Part shown: positions 1 through 6,857 of the stretch, piece by piece
Numbering within the stretch: the stretch's first letter is position 1
Layout of the letters: each line of letters starts with the position of its first letter
NCBI GenBank assembly: GCA_937967345.1
Contig: CALBTN010000365.1
Span: 1 to 8,409, forward strand
Length of the DNA stretch: 8,409 nucleotides
From: an uncultured Rubrivivax sp.
GTDB taxonomy: Bacteria > Pseudomonadota > Gammaproteobacteria > Burkholderiales > Burkholderiaceae_C
Direction of reading: 5' to 3'
Notes under the pieces: generated by a model
Told to the model about the DNA's origin: nothing
What the model saw: the letters and a program-made list of their open reading frames with translations, nothing else
Databases searched by the model: none
Translations under genes and position numbers: made by a program

Positions 1-108
1 GGCTGGGGCCGTATCGTGAAGGCGCGAAGTATGCGTGCGGCTTGTCGCGCAGGCGACGCCCGGGCTTTGTTACCGTTGGCGCTGCCATGCAACCCGTTGG
101 AGTCGACG

Positions 109-1179
109 ATGAACTACCGCTGTGCGCACCGCTGGTCCTTTGCCAAGTGGGGCGCTGCGCTGCAGCCCAGCGCTGACGAGCTGGCGCCGCCGGCCGGCCA
201 CGAGGTGACGCTGCGCGTCACGCACTGCGGCATCTGCCACTCGGACCTGCACATCCAGGCCGGCGGCTTCGACATGGGCGGCGGCAAGCTGTCGTCGCTG
301 GAGCGCAGCGGCACCGCGCTGCCGGTGACCATGGGCCACGAGATCGGCGGCGAGGTGGTCGAGATCGGCCCCGAAGTGCAGGGCGTCAAGCTCGGCGACA
401 AGGTGATCGTCTACCCGTGGCTGGGCTGCGGCCAGTGCGCGACTTGCGAGCGCGGCGACGAGCACCTGTGCCTGCGCGCGATGCGCAACATCGGCATGCA
501 GCTGCCCGGGGGCTATGCCGACCTGGTGCGCGTGCCGCACGACAAGTACCTGGTGCCCATCGGCACGCTGGACCCGGCGCGCGCCGGCACCTTCGCCTGC
601 GCCGGCATCACCGCCTTTGGCGCGATCAGCAAGATCGACGCACTGGGCGGCGACGACTTCGTCGCGGTGATCGGCTGCGGCGGCGTGGGCATGACCGCGG
701 TGGCGCTGCTGTCGGCCACGTCCCAGGCCAAGGTGGTTGCCATCGACCCCGATGCCGCCAAACGCGAGGCCGCGCTGCGCCACGGCGCGGCGATGGCCTT
801 CGACCCGAGCGCGCCCGATGCGCTCAAGACCATCGCCAAGGCCTGCCAGATGAACATCGCCGCCGCGGTGGATTTCGTCGGCGCAGAGTCCAGCGCGTCG
901 CTGGCGCTGAACCTGGTGCGCCGCACCGGGCAGGTGATCATCGTCGGCCTGTTCGGCGGCGAGCTGCGCACGCCGCTGCCGCTGTTCCCGCTGAAGTCGC
1001 TGCGCGTCAGCGGCTCGTACGTCGCCGGGCTGAACGAACTGGCGGCGCTGGTGGCGCTGGCGCAACGCGTGCCGCTGCCGCCGATCCCGCTCGAGCTGCG
1101 CCCGCTGGCCAGCGTCAACCAGTCGCTGGACGACCTGGCGCACGGGCGCATCGTCGGCCGCGTGGTGCTGCAGCCCTGA
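109..1179 (+). CDS. Zinc-dependent medium-chain alcohol dehydrogenase
   Basis: A 356-residue cytosolic MDR-family enzyme expected to oxidise an alcohol, or reduce an aldehyde or ketone, with a nicotinamide cofactor. Catalytic zinc ligands are visible as C40 in CGICHSD, H77 in GHE and probably C164. Four structural-zinc cysteines are C107, C110, C113 and C121. The Rossmann motif GCGGVG is at 189-194, and D213 at the end of the second strand favours NAD over NADP (family knowledge). The ATG at 109 is chosen because GGAG at 99-102 lies six bases upstream and the protein begins where the family usually begins; the frame is open further upstream, but that extension looks non-coding. Length is normal. 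It lies 147 bases before the SDR gene, in the same direction, and probably belongs to the same CoA-ester/alcohol catabolic cluster. The substrate is unknown; related proteins include 6-hydroxycyclohexenecarbonyl-CoA dehydrogenase-like enzymes, but nothing here proves that role. Confidence 0.93.
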   Translation: MNYRCAHRWSFAKWGAALQPSADELAPPAGHEVTLRVTHCGICHSDLHIQAGGFDMGGGKLSSLERSGTALPVTMGHEIGGEVVEIGPEVQGVKLGDKVIVYPWLGCGQCATCERGDEHLCLRAMRNIGMQLPGGYADLVRVPHDKYLVPIGTLDPARAGTFACAGITAFGAISKIDALGGDDFVAVIGCGGVGMTAVALLSATSQAKVVAIDPDAAKREAALRHGAAMAFDPSAPDALKTIAKACQMNIAAAVDFVGAESSASLALNLVRRTGQVIIVGLFGGELRTPLPLFPLKSLRVSGSYVAGLNELAALVALAQRVPLPPIPLELRPLASVNQSLDDLAHGRIVGRVVLQP

Positions 1180-1199
1180 GCCTGGCCCGCCGACGCGCG

Positions 1200-1227
1200 G
1201 CGCGCGGCTGAAGTTCGCGCTGCGCGC
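1200..1227 (+). other. Possible intergenic hairpin after the alcohol dehydrogenase
   Basis: GCGCGCGGC (1200-1208) can pair with GCTGCGCGC (1219-1227), giving a nine-base stem with one G-T pair and a ten-base loop. It lies about 20 bases after the dehydrogenase stop. No T tract follows, so it is not a canonical intrinsic terminator, and such stems arise easily by chance in DNA this GC-rich. It could be a weak transcription pause or an RNA-stabilising stem. The rest of 1180-1326 shows nothing I can support except the ribosome binding site of the next gene. Confidence 0.22.
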
Positions 1228-1311
1228 GGCAGCCTTCGGTGCGGTCCCGGTGCGCTGGGTGAGTTGCCGCAGAATGGCTGCGACGACAGCGCGCGGTGCA
1301 CGGCGCCGCCC

Positions 1312-1317
1312 AGGAGG
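1312..1317 (+). promoter_or_regulatory. Strong ribosome binding site fixing the SDR start
   Basis: AGGAGG, a full match to the anti-Shine-Dalgarno core, ends nine bases before the ATG at 1327. It selects this start over the TTG at 1264, which would add 21 residues before the usual beginning of the Rossmann fold, and over the ATG at 1333, which is too far away. Confidence 0.8.
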
Positions 1318-1326
1318 CACAGCGGC

Positions 1327-2238
1327 ATGGGCATGCTCGACGACAAGGTGGTGATCGTCACCGGCGCGGGGCGCGGCATCGGCCGCGACATCGCGCTGCT
1401 GGCCGCGGCCGAAGGCGCCAAGGTGGTGGTCAACGACCCCGGCGTGTCGGCCGCGGGCACCGGCCACGACGACGGGCCGGCTGGCCAGGTGGCGGCCGAG
1501 ATCCGCGCCGCCGGCGGCAGCGCGGTGGCCAACACCGACAGCGTGGCCGAGTGGGACTCGGCCAACCGCATCGTGCCCACCGCCACCGACGCTTTCGGCA
1601 CGCTGCACGCGGTGGTCAACAACGCCGGCATCCTGCGCGACCGCATCTTCCACAACATGTCGGTCGACGATTGGCGCGCGGTGATCGACGTGCACCTGCA
1701 CGGCAGCTTCTACGTCGCGCGCGCCGCGGCCGCGATCTTTCGCAGCGAGCAGCGCGGTGCCTACGTGCACATGACGTCCACCTCGGGGCTGATCGGCAAC
1801 TTCGGCCAGGCCAACTACGCGGCGGCCAAGATGGGCATCGTGGCCTTGAGCAAGTCGATCGCGCTGGACATGGCGCGCTTCCATGTGCGCAGCAACTGCA
1901 TCAGCCCCTTTGCCTGGAGCCGGTTGATCGGCACCATCCCGAGCGACTCGCCCGAGCAGGCGGCGCGGCTGGCGCGCATGCAGGCGATGGAAACCGCCAA
2001 GATCGCGCCGCTGGCGGTGTACCTGCTGGCCGGCGAGGCCAGGGGCGTGAGCGGCCAGATCTTCGCGGTGCGCGCCAACGAGATCTTCCTGATGGGCCAG
2101 AGCCGCCCGCTGCGCTCGGTGCACCGCGCCGAGGGCTGGACGCCGCAGACCGTGGCCGCGCACGCGATGCCGGCGCTGGAACCCAGCTTCTATGCGCTGG
2201 ACCGCTCGGCCGATGTGTTTTGCTGGGATCCGGTCTGA
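1327..2238 (+). CDS. Short-chain dehydrogenase, (3R)-hydroxyacyl-CoA dehydrogenase-like
   Basis: A 303-residue SDR predicted to interconvert a 3-hydroxyacyl-CoA, or similar secondary alcohol, with the keto form using NAD(P). The cofactor motif TGAGRGIG is at 12-19, NNAG at 98-101, and the catalytic set is S151, Y164 and K168 (YAAAK). Two traits point to the MFE-2/(3R)-hydroxyacyl-CoA dehydrogenase branch rather than ordinary FabG. One is the Gly/Asp-rich loop after the second strand (NDPGVSAAGTGHDDG, 36-50). The other is the long C-terminal tail containing EGWTP (269-273), which makes the protein about 50 residues longer than FabG. The stop overlaps the next start as TGATG (2236-2240), indicating translational coupling with the HMGCS-like fusion. 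It probably supplies or consumes the keto intermediate handled by the downstream thiolase-fold enzymes. The acyl substrate cannot be told from sequence. Confidence 0.92.
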   Translation: MGMLDDKVVIVTGAGRGIGRDIALLAAAEGAKVVVNDPGVSAAGTGHDDGPAGQVAAEIRAAGGSAVANTDSVAEWDSANRIVPTATDAFGTLHAVVNNAGILRDRIFHNMSVDDWRAVIDVHLHGSFYVARAAAAIFRSEQRGAYVHMTSTSGLIGNFGQANYAAAKMGIVALSKSIALDMARFHVRSNCISPFAWSRLIGTIPSDSPEQAARLARMQAMETAKIAPLAVYLLAGEARGVSGQIFAVRANEIFLMGQSRPLRSVHRAEGWTPQTVAAHAMPALEPSFYALDRSADVFCWDPV

Positions 2239-3695
2239 TGAGCACCACCGGCTTCGGCATCCTGTCCTTCGGCGCCTACCTGCCGCGCGCGCGGCTGCAG
2301 CGTTCGGTGGTGGCCGAGGCCAATGCCTGGTTTGCGCCGGGCCTGAAGGGCCTGGCCAAGGGCGAGCGCTGCATCCGCAACTGGGACGAGGATCCCATCA
2401 CGATGGCGGTGGAGGCCGCGCGCGACTGCCTTGGCGAGCGCGACCGCTTGTCGTTGAGCCGGCTGCTGCTGGCGTCGAGCAGCCTGCCGTTCGGCGACCG
2501 CCTGAATGCCGGTGTCGTTGCCAATGCGCTGATGCTGCCATCCGGCTTGCGTGCGCTCGACGTCGCCGGCAGCCAGCGCGCCGGGTCCGGCGCGCTGCTC
2601 GAAGCCCTGGAAGGGGGTGCAGCCACGCCGACGCTGGTGGTCGCCGCCGACGCGCGCAAGGCCAAGGCCGCGAGCACGCAGGAGCTGGTCTACGGCGACG
2701 GCGCGGCGGCGCTGCTGGTCGGCCGTGGACAACCGGTCGCGACCCTGATCGCCGCGAACAGCGAGACGGTGGACTTCGTGCACCAGTACCGCATGCACGA
2801 CCGCGCCCACGACTACGCGTGGGAGGAGCGCTGGGTGCGTGACGAGGGCTATCTGAAGATCGTGCCGCGCGCGATCGGCGCGGTGCTCAAGAAAGCCGAC
2901 TTCAGGCCCGACCAGGTGACGCACTTCTGCCTGCCCGGCACCGTGTCGCGCATCCAGCCGGCGGTGGCCAAACGTTGCGGCCTGCCCGACGCCAGCGTGC
3001 GCGATGCGCTGGGTGCGGTGTGCGGCGACACCGGCGTCGCACATCCGCTGCTGATGCTGGGCCACGCGCTGGAGGAGGCCAGGCCGGGCGACGTGATCCT
3101 GCTCGCCGCCTTCGGCGAGGGTTGCGACGCGCTGCTGCTGCGCGTGACTGACGCCATTGCCCAGGCGCGGCCGCGCCGCGGCGTCAAGGGCGCGCTCGCC
3201 AACCGGCGCGAGGACGGCAACTACCTGCGGTTCCTCTCGGTCAACGGCGCGCTCGACCTGGAGCGCGGCATGCGCGCCGAGCCCGACAAGCCGACGCAGA
3301 TGACCGCGCTGTACCGCAACCGCGACATGATCCAGGGGCTGATCGGCGGCAAGTGCCGCGCCTGCGGCACGGTGCAGTACCCGCGCCAGCGCTACTGCGT
3401 CAACCCCGAGTGCAACGCGCTGGACAGCCAGCACGACTATGGTTTCTCGGAACGCAGCGGCACGCTGATGTCCTACACCGCCGATGCGCTGACCTACAGC
3501 CCCGACCCGCCGACCTACTTCGGCATGGTGGCCTTCGACGGCGGCGGGCGCATGCTGCTGGACCTCACCGAGATCGAGGCCGGCAAGATCGACGTCGGCC
3601 TGCCGATGCGCATGGTCTTCCGCATCAAGGACCACGACCCGCTGCGCGGGTTCCGGCGCTATTTCTGGAAGGCGACGCCGCAGTGCGCGCATTGA
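2238..3695 (+). CDS. HMG-CoA-synthase-like domain fused to DUF35 (zinc ribbon + OB fold)
   Basis: A 485-residue fusion. Residues 1 to about 305 form a thiolase-fold domain of the archaeal HMG-CoA synthase/KAS III type, with motifs VYGDGAAALLVG (151-162) and GDTGVAHPLL (263-272). Residues about 350-485 are a DUF35 unit: a zinc ribbon with C373, C376, C387 and C392, then an OB fold ending near the C terminus. DUF35 proteins bind CoA or hold a partner thiolase or aldolase in acyl-CoA complexes, as in the archaeal thiolase/HMGCS complex, BbsAB and steroid side-chain aldolases. At the expected nucleophile position the sequence reads GSQRAGSGAL (111-120), with Q113 where HMGCS has Cys (ACKAGT). The HQPN region reads FCLPG (230-234), so the usual His is also missing. 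Ordinary Claisen condensation is therefore unlikely; cleavage, decarboxylation or a scaffold role is inferred. The start overlaps the SDR stop by one base. The thiolase at 8294 is its likely partner. Confidence 0.88.
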   Translation: MSTTGFGILSFGAYLPRARLQRSVVAEANAWFAPGLKGLAKGERCIRNWDEDPITMAVEAARDCLGERDRLSLSRLLLASSSLPFGDRLNAGVVANALMLPSGLRALDVAGSQRAGSGALLEALEGGAATPTLVVAADARKAKAASTQELVYGDGAAALLVGRGQPVATLIAANSETVDFVHQYRMHDRAHDYAWEERWVRDEGYLKIVPRAIGAVLKKADFRPDQVTHFCLPGTVSRIQPAVAKRCGLPDASVRDALGAVCGDTGVAHPLLMLGHALEEARPGDVILLAAFGEGCDALLLRVTDAIAQARPRRGVKGALANRREDGNYLRFLSVNGALDLERGMRAEPDKPTQMTALYRNRDMIQGLIGGKCRACGTVQYPRQRYCVNPECNALDSQHDYGFSERSGTLMSYTADALTYSPDPPTYFGMVAFDGGGRMLLDLTEIEAGKIDVGLPMRMVFRIKDHDPLRGFRRYFWKATPQCAH

Positions 3696-3717
3696 GATCG
3701 TTGCATTCATTGCAGTC

Positions 3718-3725
3718 ACTGGAGC
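3718..3725 (+). repeat. Left copy of 8-bp direct repeat flanking the defence block
   Basis: ACTGGAGC, 22 bases after the HMGCS-DUF35 stop. An exact copy occurs at 8281-8288, just before the thiolase. It may be a target-site duplication or a recombination junction bordering an insertion of about 4.5 kb. Because its GGAG acts as the ribosome binding site of the antitoxin and that of its partner serves the thiolase, part of the match could reflect translation signals only. The flanking bases differ between copies. Confidence 0.4.
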
Positions 3726-3729
3726 TGGT

Positions 3730-3981
3730 ATGGCCAGCCTGGCGATCCGCAACCTGGACGAGGTGCTCACACAGCGGCTGCGGATGCGCGCCGCGGAACA
3801 GGGGCGGTCGATGGAGGAGGAGGCGCGCGTGCTGCTGCGTGAAGCGTTGGCCGAGGCGCCGAAGAGCCGGCCGGCGCACCTCGTCGACCTCGCGCGGTCG
3901 CTGTTCGGGCCGCGCCATGGGGTGGGCTTGGTGCCGCCGAAGCGTCGCGCGCCGCGGCCCGCCCCCGACTTCAAACGATGA
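3730..3981 (+). CDS. vapB: FitA/VapB-family ribbon-helix-helix antitoxin
   Basis: An 83-residue basic protein with the look of FitA/VapB antitoxins. It has an N-terminal strand and RNLDE turn (MASLAIRNLDE, 1-11), a first helix rich in Arg (about 12-24), the conserved GRSMEEEAR (25-33) leading into a second helix, and a C-terminal tail (about 50-75) containing LFGPRHGVGL that in the family wraps around the PIN toxin. The N-terminal half forms a dimeric DNA-binding fold that normally represses its own operon. GGAG (3721-3724) lies five bases before the ATG. The stop overlaps the next ATG as ATGA (3978-3981), the usual coupling with vapC. Because the toxin gene is broken, this is an orphan antitoxin. 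It may still bind DNA, or a related toxin elsewhere, but that cannot be judged here. Confidence 0.87.
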   Translation: MASLAIRNLDEVLTQRLRMRAAEQGRSMEEEARVLLREALAEAPKSRPAHLVDLARSLFGPRHGVGLVPPKRRAPRPAPDFKR

Positions 3982-4165
3982 ACCTGCTGGACAGCCATGC
4001 GTTGTCGGAACTGACGAGCAGCTCGCCCGACGCTCGTGTCCCCGCATGGCTGCAGGCGCAGCCGATGGCCGAACTGCCAACCCTTCGATGACCGTGGCCG
4101 ATATCGACGCCGCAGCCGCAGGGCGGAATCCGCCGCGGCATGTCGCATCGGGGTTGCCGCGATGA
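3978..4165 (+). pseudogene. vapC: Gutted VapC/PIN-domain toxin gene
   Basis: The frame from the ATG at 3978 runs only 37 codons (stop 4089-4091). It resembles the start of FitB/VapC toxins: MNLLDSHALSEL with the first acidic PIN residue D5, then PDARVPAWLQAQPMAEL. In the next frame, from about 4088, MTVADIDAAAAGRNPP resembles the C-terminal end of VapC (family pattern N-V-A-D-F-x-x-x-G-V-x-x-x-N-P-W). If that reading is right, roughly 80 middle codons, with the other acidic active-site residues, are missing and the two ends are joined out of frame. A full VapC has about 130-140 residues, so no active ribonuclease can be made. The N-terminal match is clear. The C-terminal match is short and less sure. 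The frame that contains it closes at 4163-4165. Confidence 0.72.
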
Positions 4166-4177
4166 TCTCGTGAGTCC

Positions 4178-4562
4178 ATGGCAGTTGCCGCCGAGTCCAA
4201 CTTCGCGTATCTGAGGGCGCACGACGCGCAACTCGTGCGTCTGGGCATGCTTGCGGAGCGCTACTTCGGCGACGACCCGAACACCTGCCTGCTGAAGCTG
4301 CGGCAACTTGCGGAGGCACTCGCCCAGCTTGCCGCGTCGCACGCCGGCTTGTTCACTGGGCCCGCCGAGAACCAGCTCGATCTGCTGCGCCGCCTGCAGG
4401 ACGTGCCGCGCAAGGTCGCGGGCCGTTCCACGAGGTGTGCAAGGCGGGCAACGACGCCAACCACCCGCTGGCGGGCGAACACCGCACCGCGTTGCTGGTG
4501 CTGCGCCTGGCTTGGCAGCGAAGCCTTTGGCTCCGCCGCCCGCCACCATCGCCGCCGACTGA
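4178..4562 (+). pseudogene. hsdR: Remnant of HsdR-like type I restriction protein, N-terminal region
   Basis: The first 81 codons from the ATG at 4178 match the N-terminal DUF4145-like helical domain of large HsdR-like helicase/restriction proteins: SNFAYLRAHD (7-16), LAERYFGDDPNTCLLKLRQ (25-43), then a stretch ending in VPRKVA. Near 4421-4426 one base appears to be lost. The family pattern resumes in another frame as PFHEVCKAGNDANHPLAGEH (about 4423-4482) and LRLAWQ. Another shift follows, and a possible trace of the next linker (AKPLAPPP) is seen in the third frame before a stop at 4560-4562. No helicase motifs or nuclease domain follow, so about 1000 residues expected in such proteins are absent. 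There is no product of use, although a chimeric peptide could be translated. The region holds no other gene. Type I HsdM and HsdS genes are absent from the window. Confidence 0.72.
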
Positions 4563-4614
4563 CCACGCGCCAGGCCGCGGCGGCAGCGTCGTCCTGCCCG
4601 CCATCAGCCAGACG

Positions 4615-4620
4615 AAGGAG
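4615..4620 (+). promoter_or_regulatory. Ribosome binding site of mcrB
   Basis: AAGGAG ends nine bases before the ATG at 4630. It fixes the mcrB start there, although the same frame is open far upstream through the hsdR-like remnant. No promoter could be identified confidently in 4563-4629. The operon may have one in the remnant region or may be read from upstream genes. Confidence 0.75.
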
Positions 4621-4629
4621 ACCCACATC

Positions 4630-6852
4630 ATGGCCCGCCAGATCGCCGACCGCGACCTCGCCCCGCTGCTCGACGCCGCGCGCCGCTGGATCGACACCTG
4701 CCTGGTCGACGACGGCTCGCTGTTCGCACCCGGCCGCGCGCTTTGGACCGCGGCCAACGCCGAGGTGCTGCAGCGCGACTTCGTCGACCGGCCCGACCCG
4801 GGCAGCGACGACTTCGTCACCAAGCTGCAGCGCCAGCTCGCCGGCGCGGGCGCGGCGGCCCAGCAATTCGCGGCCGAGCTGATGTGGGCGCTGCTGCTGT
4901 TCCCGTCGAACATCGGCGCCAGGGTCAAGCGCGAGCACGTCGAGCGCGTGTGGGGCTGGTCGGGCGAGACCTTGCCGAGCGCGGGGCCGTGGCTCGGCGC
5001 CGAGGTGCTGCGCGGCGTCGGCTCGGCCGGCACGGCCTACAACAACCTGCGCTGGAAGGAGCTGGCCTACCTGATCGCGCTGCTGCGCTCGCTGAAGGCG
5101 TTGCCGCCGCAGCAGCGCCGCGCGGTCTTCGCCGACTACGACCGCTTCATCGACTGGATCGACAGCGTGCCGCGCGACGGCGAGCGGCAGTTCCGCCACA
5201 TGCTGCGCTGGTTCGCCTTCCCCGATCGCGTGGAGCGCATGTCGTCGAACAACGATCGGCGGCGGGTGCTCGAAGCTTATGCCGTGGCCTCGCGGCGCGA
5301 GCTGCGCGACTGGAGCGACCGGCAGCTCGACGACGCGCTGCTGGCGCTGCGCCGGGCCCAGGAGGCCGCACACCCCGGCCAGGTGCTGGACTTCTACGAG
5401 CCGCCGCTGGCGGCGCGCTGGCAGCCGGAGGACGACGACACACTGCCGCCCGCCGCGCCGCCAGCCGTGCGCGAGCCGGAGCCACCCGCCGCGCCGCCCG
5501 CGGCGTCGGTGAACCCCGGCGCGCCGCCGGTCAACCTGATCCTCTACGGCCCGCCAGGCACCGGCAAGACGCACTGGCTGCGCCAGAGGATGCTCGACTA
5601 CACCGACACGCCCAGCCAGGTCGACCCCGACACCTGGCTGCACGAGGCGCTGTCGGGCTACGGCTGGCGCGCGGTGATCGCCGCTGCGCTGGCCGACCTG
5701 AACCGCCCGGCGCGCGTGCCCGAGATCCGTGCGCACCGCTGGGTCCAGGCCAAGGCCAGGCAGCGCGCCCGTCCGCCCGCCGGCGTGCAGGCCACGCTGT
5801 GGGGCTACCTGCAAGAGCACACGCCGCCCACCAGCACGACGGTCAACAACTCGATCCGCCGCCCGCCCTACGTCTTCGACAAGCGCGAGGCCGGCGACTG
5901 GCAGCTGGTGCCGAGCTGGCAGGAGCAGGATGACGAGGCCGCTGCGCTGTGGGGCACGCTGAAGGCCGGCCCGCGCGCCGCCAGCGAGGCGATCCAGCGC
6001 TACAAGGTGGTGACCTTCCACCCGTCGTTCACCTACGAGGACTTCGTGCGCGGCATCCGCCCAGTGCGCACCGCCGAGGACGGGCGCACCGAGTTCCGCC
6101 TGGTCGACGGCAAGTTCAAGCAGATCTGCGACGAGGCGCACGCCAATCCGGGCCGGCGCTACGCGCTGTTCATCGACGAGATCAACCGGGCCAACATCGC
6201 CAAGGTGTTCGGCGAGTTGATCACGCTGATCGAGACCGACAAGCGCGCGGTGTTCGACGACGATGGGCGCCTGCTCGCCGGCATGGCGGTGCACCTGCCC
6301 GGCGACGAGACGGCCGACAGCGCCGAGCGAGCGTTCGGCGTGCCGCGGAACCTGGACCTGTACGGCACGATGAACACGGCCGACCGCTCGATTGCGCTGC
6401 TGGACGTGGCGCTGCGGCGGCGCTTCCGCTTCGAGGAACGCGAGCCGCGCCACGACCTGCCCGAGATGGACCGTGAGGTCGAGGGCGTGCACCTGGGCCG
6501 GCTGCTGCGGCGCCTGAACGAGCGGCTGGAGTACCTGCTGGATCGCGACCACCGCATCGGCCACGCCTACCTGATGCACGCGCAGGGCCTGGACGACCTG
6601 TGCGACGTGTTCGAGCGCCAGATCGTGCCGCTGCTGAAGGAGTACTTCTTCGACGACTTCTCGCGCGTCGCGCTGGTGCTGGCAACCTCGGGCGTGCCTT
6701 TCGTGGCCGAGCAGGTGGTGGACTTCGGCAGCCTGTTCCCGGGCGCGCGCGGCGACGGCGTGCCGCTGCAACGGCCGCGTTTCGTCATCACGCCGCGCGG
6801 CGAGTGGACGGCGCAAAGCTTCCGCGGCCTGTACGGGGCGGCCGAGGCCTGA
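4630..6852 (+). CDS. mcrB: McrB-type AAA+ GTPase of a modification-dependent restriction system
   Basis: A 740-residue motor and recognition subunit. McrB proteins bind modified DNA with the N-terminal region, form rings driven by GTP hydrolysis, and recruit McrC for cutting. Residues about 1-265 are helical and contain MLRWFAFPDRVERMSS (191-206), a motif I associate with other long McrB-like proteins, but the fold is not one I can name. A Pro/Ala-rich linker covers about 271-300. The AAA+ core has Walker A GPPGTGKT (307-314), HPSFTYEDFVRGIRP (464-478), Walker B FIDEINRAN (514-522), the McrB signature MNTADRS (581-587) and ALRRRFRFEE (594-603) with likely arginine-finger residues. Walker A to Walker B is about 200 residues instead of roughly 70 as in E. 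coli McrB. The extra segment (about 328-455) looks like an inserted domain. It is intact, and the McrC gene starts five bases after its stop. Confidence 0.93.
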   Translation: MARQIADRDLAPLLDAARRWIDTCLVDDGSLFAPGRALWTAANAEVLQRDFVDRPDPGSDDFVTKLQRQLAGAGAAAQQFAAELMWALLLFPSNIGARVKREHVERVWGWSGETLPSAGPWLGAEVLRGVGSAGTAYNNLRWKELAYLIALLRSLKALPPQQRRAVFADYDRFIDWIDSVPRDGERQFRHMLRWFAFPDRVERMSSNNDRRRVLEAYAVASRRELRDWSDRQLDDALLALRRAQEAAHPGQVLDFYEPPLAARWQPEDDDTLPPAAPPAVREPEPPAAPPAASVNPGAPPVNLILYGPPGTGKTHWLRQRMLDYTDTPSQVDPDTWLHEALSGYGWRAVIAAALADLNRPARVPEIRAHRWVQAKARQRARPPAGVQATLWGYLQEHTPPTSTTVNNSIRRPPYVFDKREAGDWQLVPSWQEQDDEAAALWGTLKAGPRAASEAIQRYKVVTFHPSFTYEDFVRGIRPVRTAEDGRTEFRLVDGKFKQICDEAHANPGRRYALFIDEINRANIAKVFGELITLIETDKRAVFDDDGRLLAGMAVHLPGDETADSAERAFGVPRNLDLYGTMNTADRSIALLDVALRRRFRFEEREPRHDLPEMDREVEGVHLGRLLRRLNERLEYLLDRDHRIGHAYLMHAQGLDDLCDVFERQIVPLLKEYFFDDFSRVALVLATSGVPFVAEQVVDFGSLFPGARGDGVPLQRPRFVITPRGEWTAQSFRGLYGAAEA

Positions 6853-6857
6853 AGCCC

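Noticed and set aside
16..108. Upstream extension of the alcohol dehydrogenase to an ATG at 16, or the end of a preceding gene
   Set aside because: The added 31 residues do not look like the family, and the best ribosome binding site is at 99-102. In 1-108 I see no convincing promoter or recognisable end of another gene.
1296..2237. Frame 3 upstream extension of the HMGCS-like fusion by 314 residues
   Set aside because: It is an Arg/Gly-rich shadow of the SDR gene. The thiolase fold begins normally at the ATG at 2238.
4435..4629. Earlier GTG start for mcrB at 4435
   Set aside because: The first part of that frame encodes hsdR-like residues (KAGNDANHPLAGEH), and a clear ribosome binding site precedes the ATG at 4630. 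The join is an accident of frame after decay.
4178..4882. A 234-residue protein read straight from 4178 to 4882
   Set aside because: After residue 81 the similarity moves to another frame, and the remainder is a shadow of mcrB. It is treated as a pseudogene remnant.
70..6816. Very long open frames on the minus strand (70-2163, 2190-4319, 4261-6816, 6567-8132)
   Set aside because: They lie opposite well-supported genes. Their translations are Arg/Ala/His/Gln-rich low-complexity strings without family motifs, the usual result of G/C-rich third positions leaving the antisense strand free of stops.
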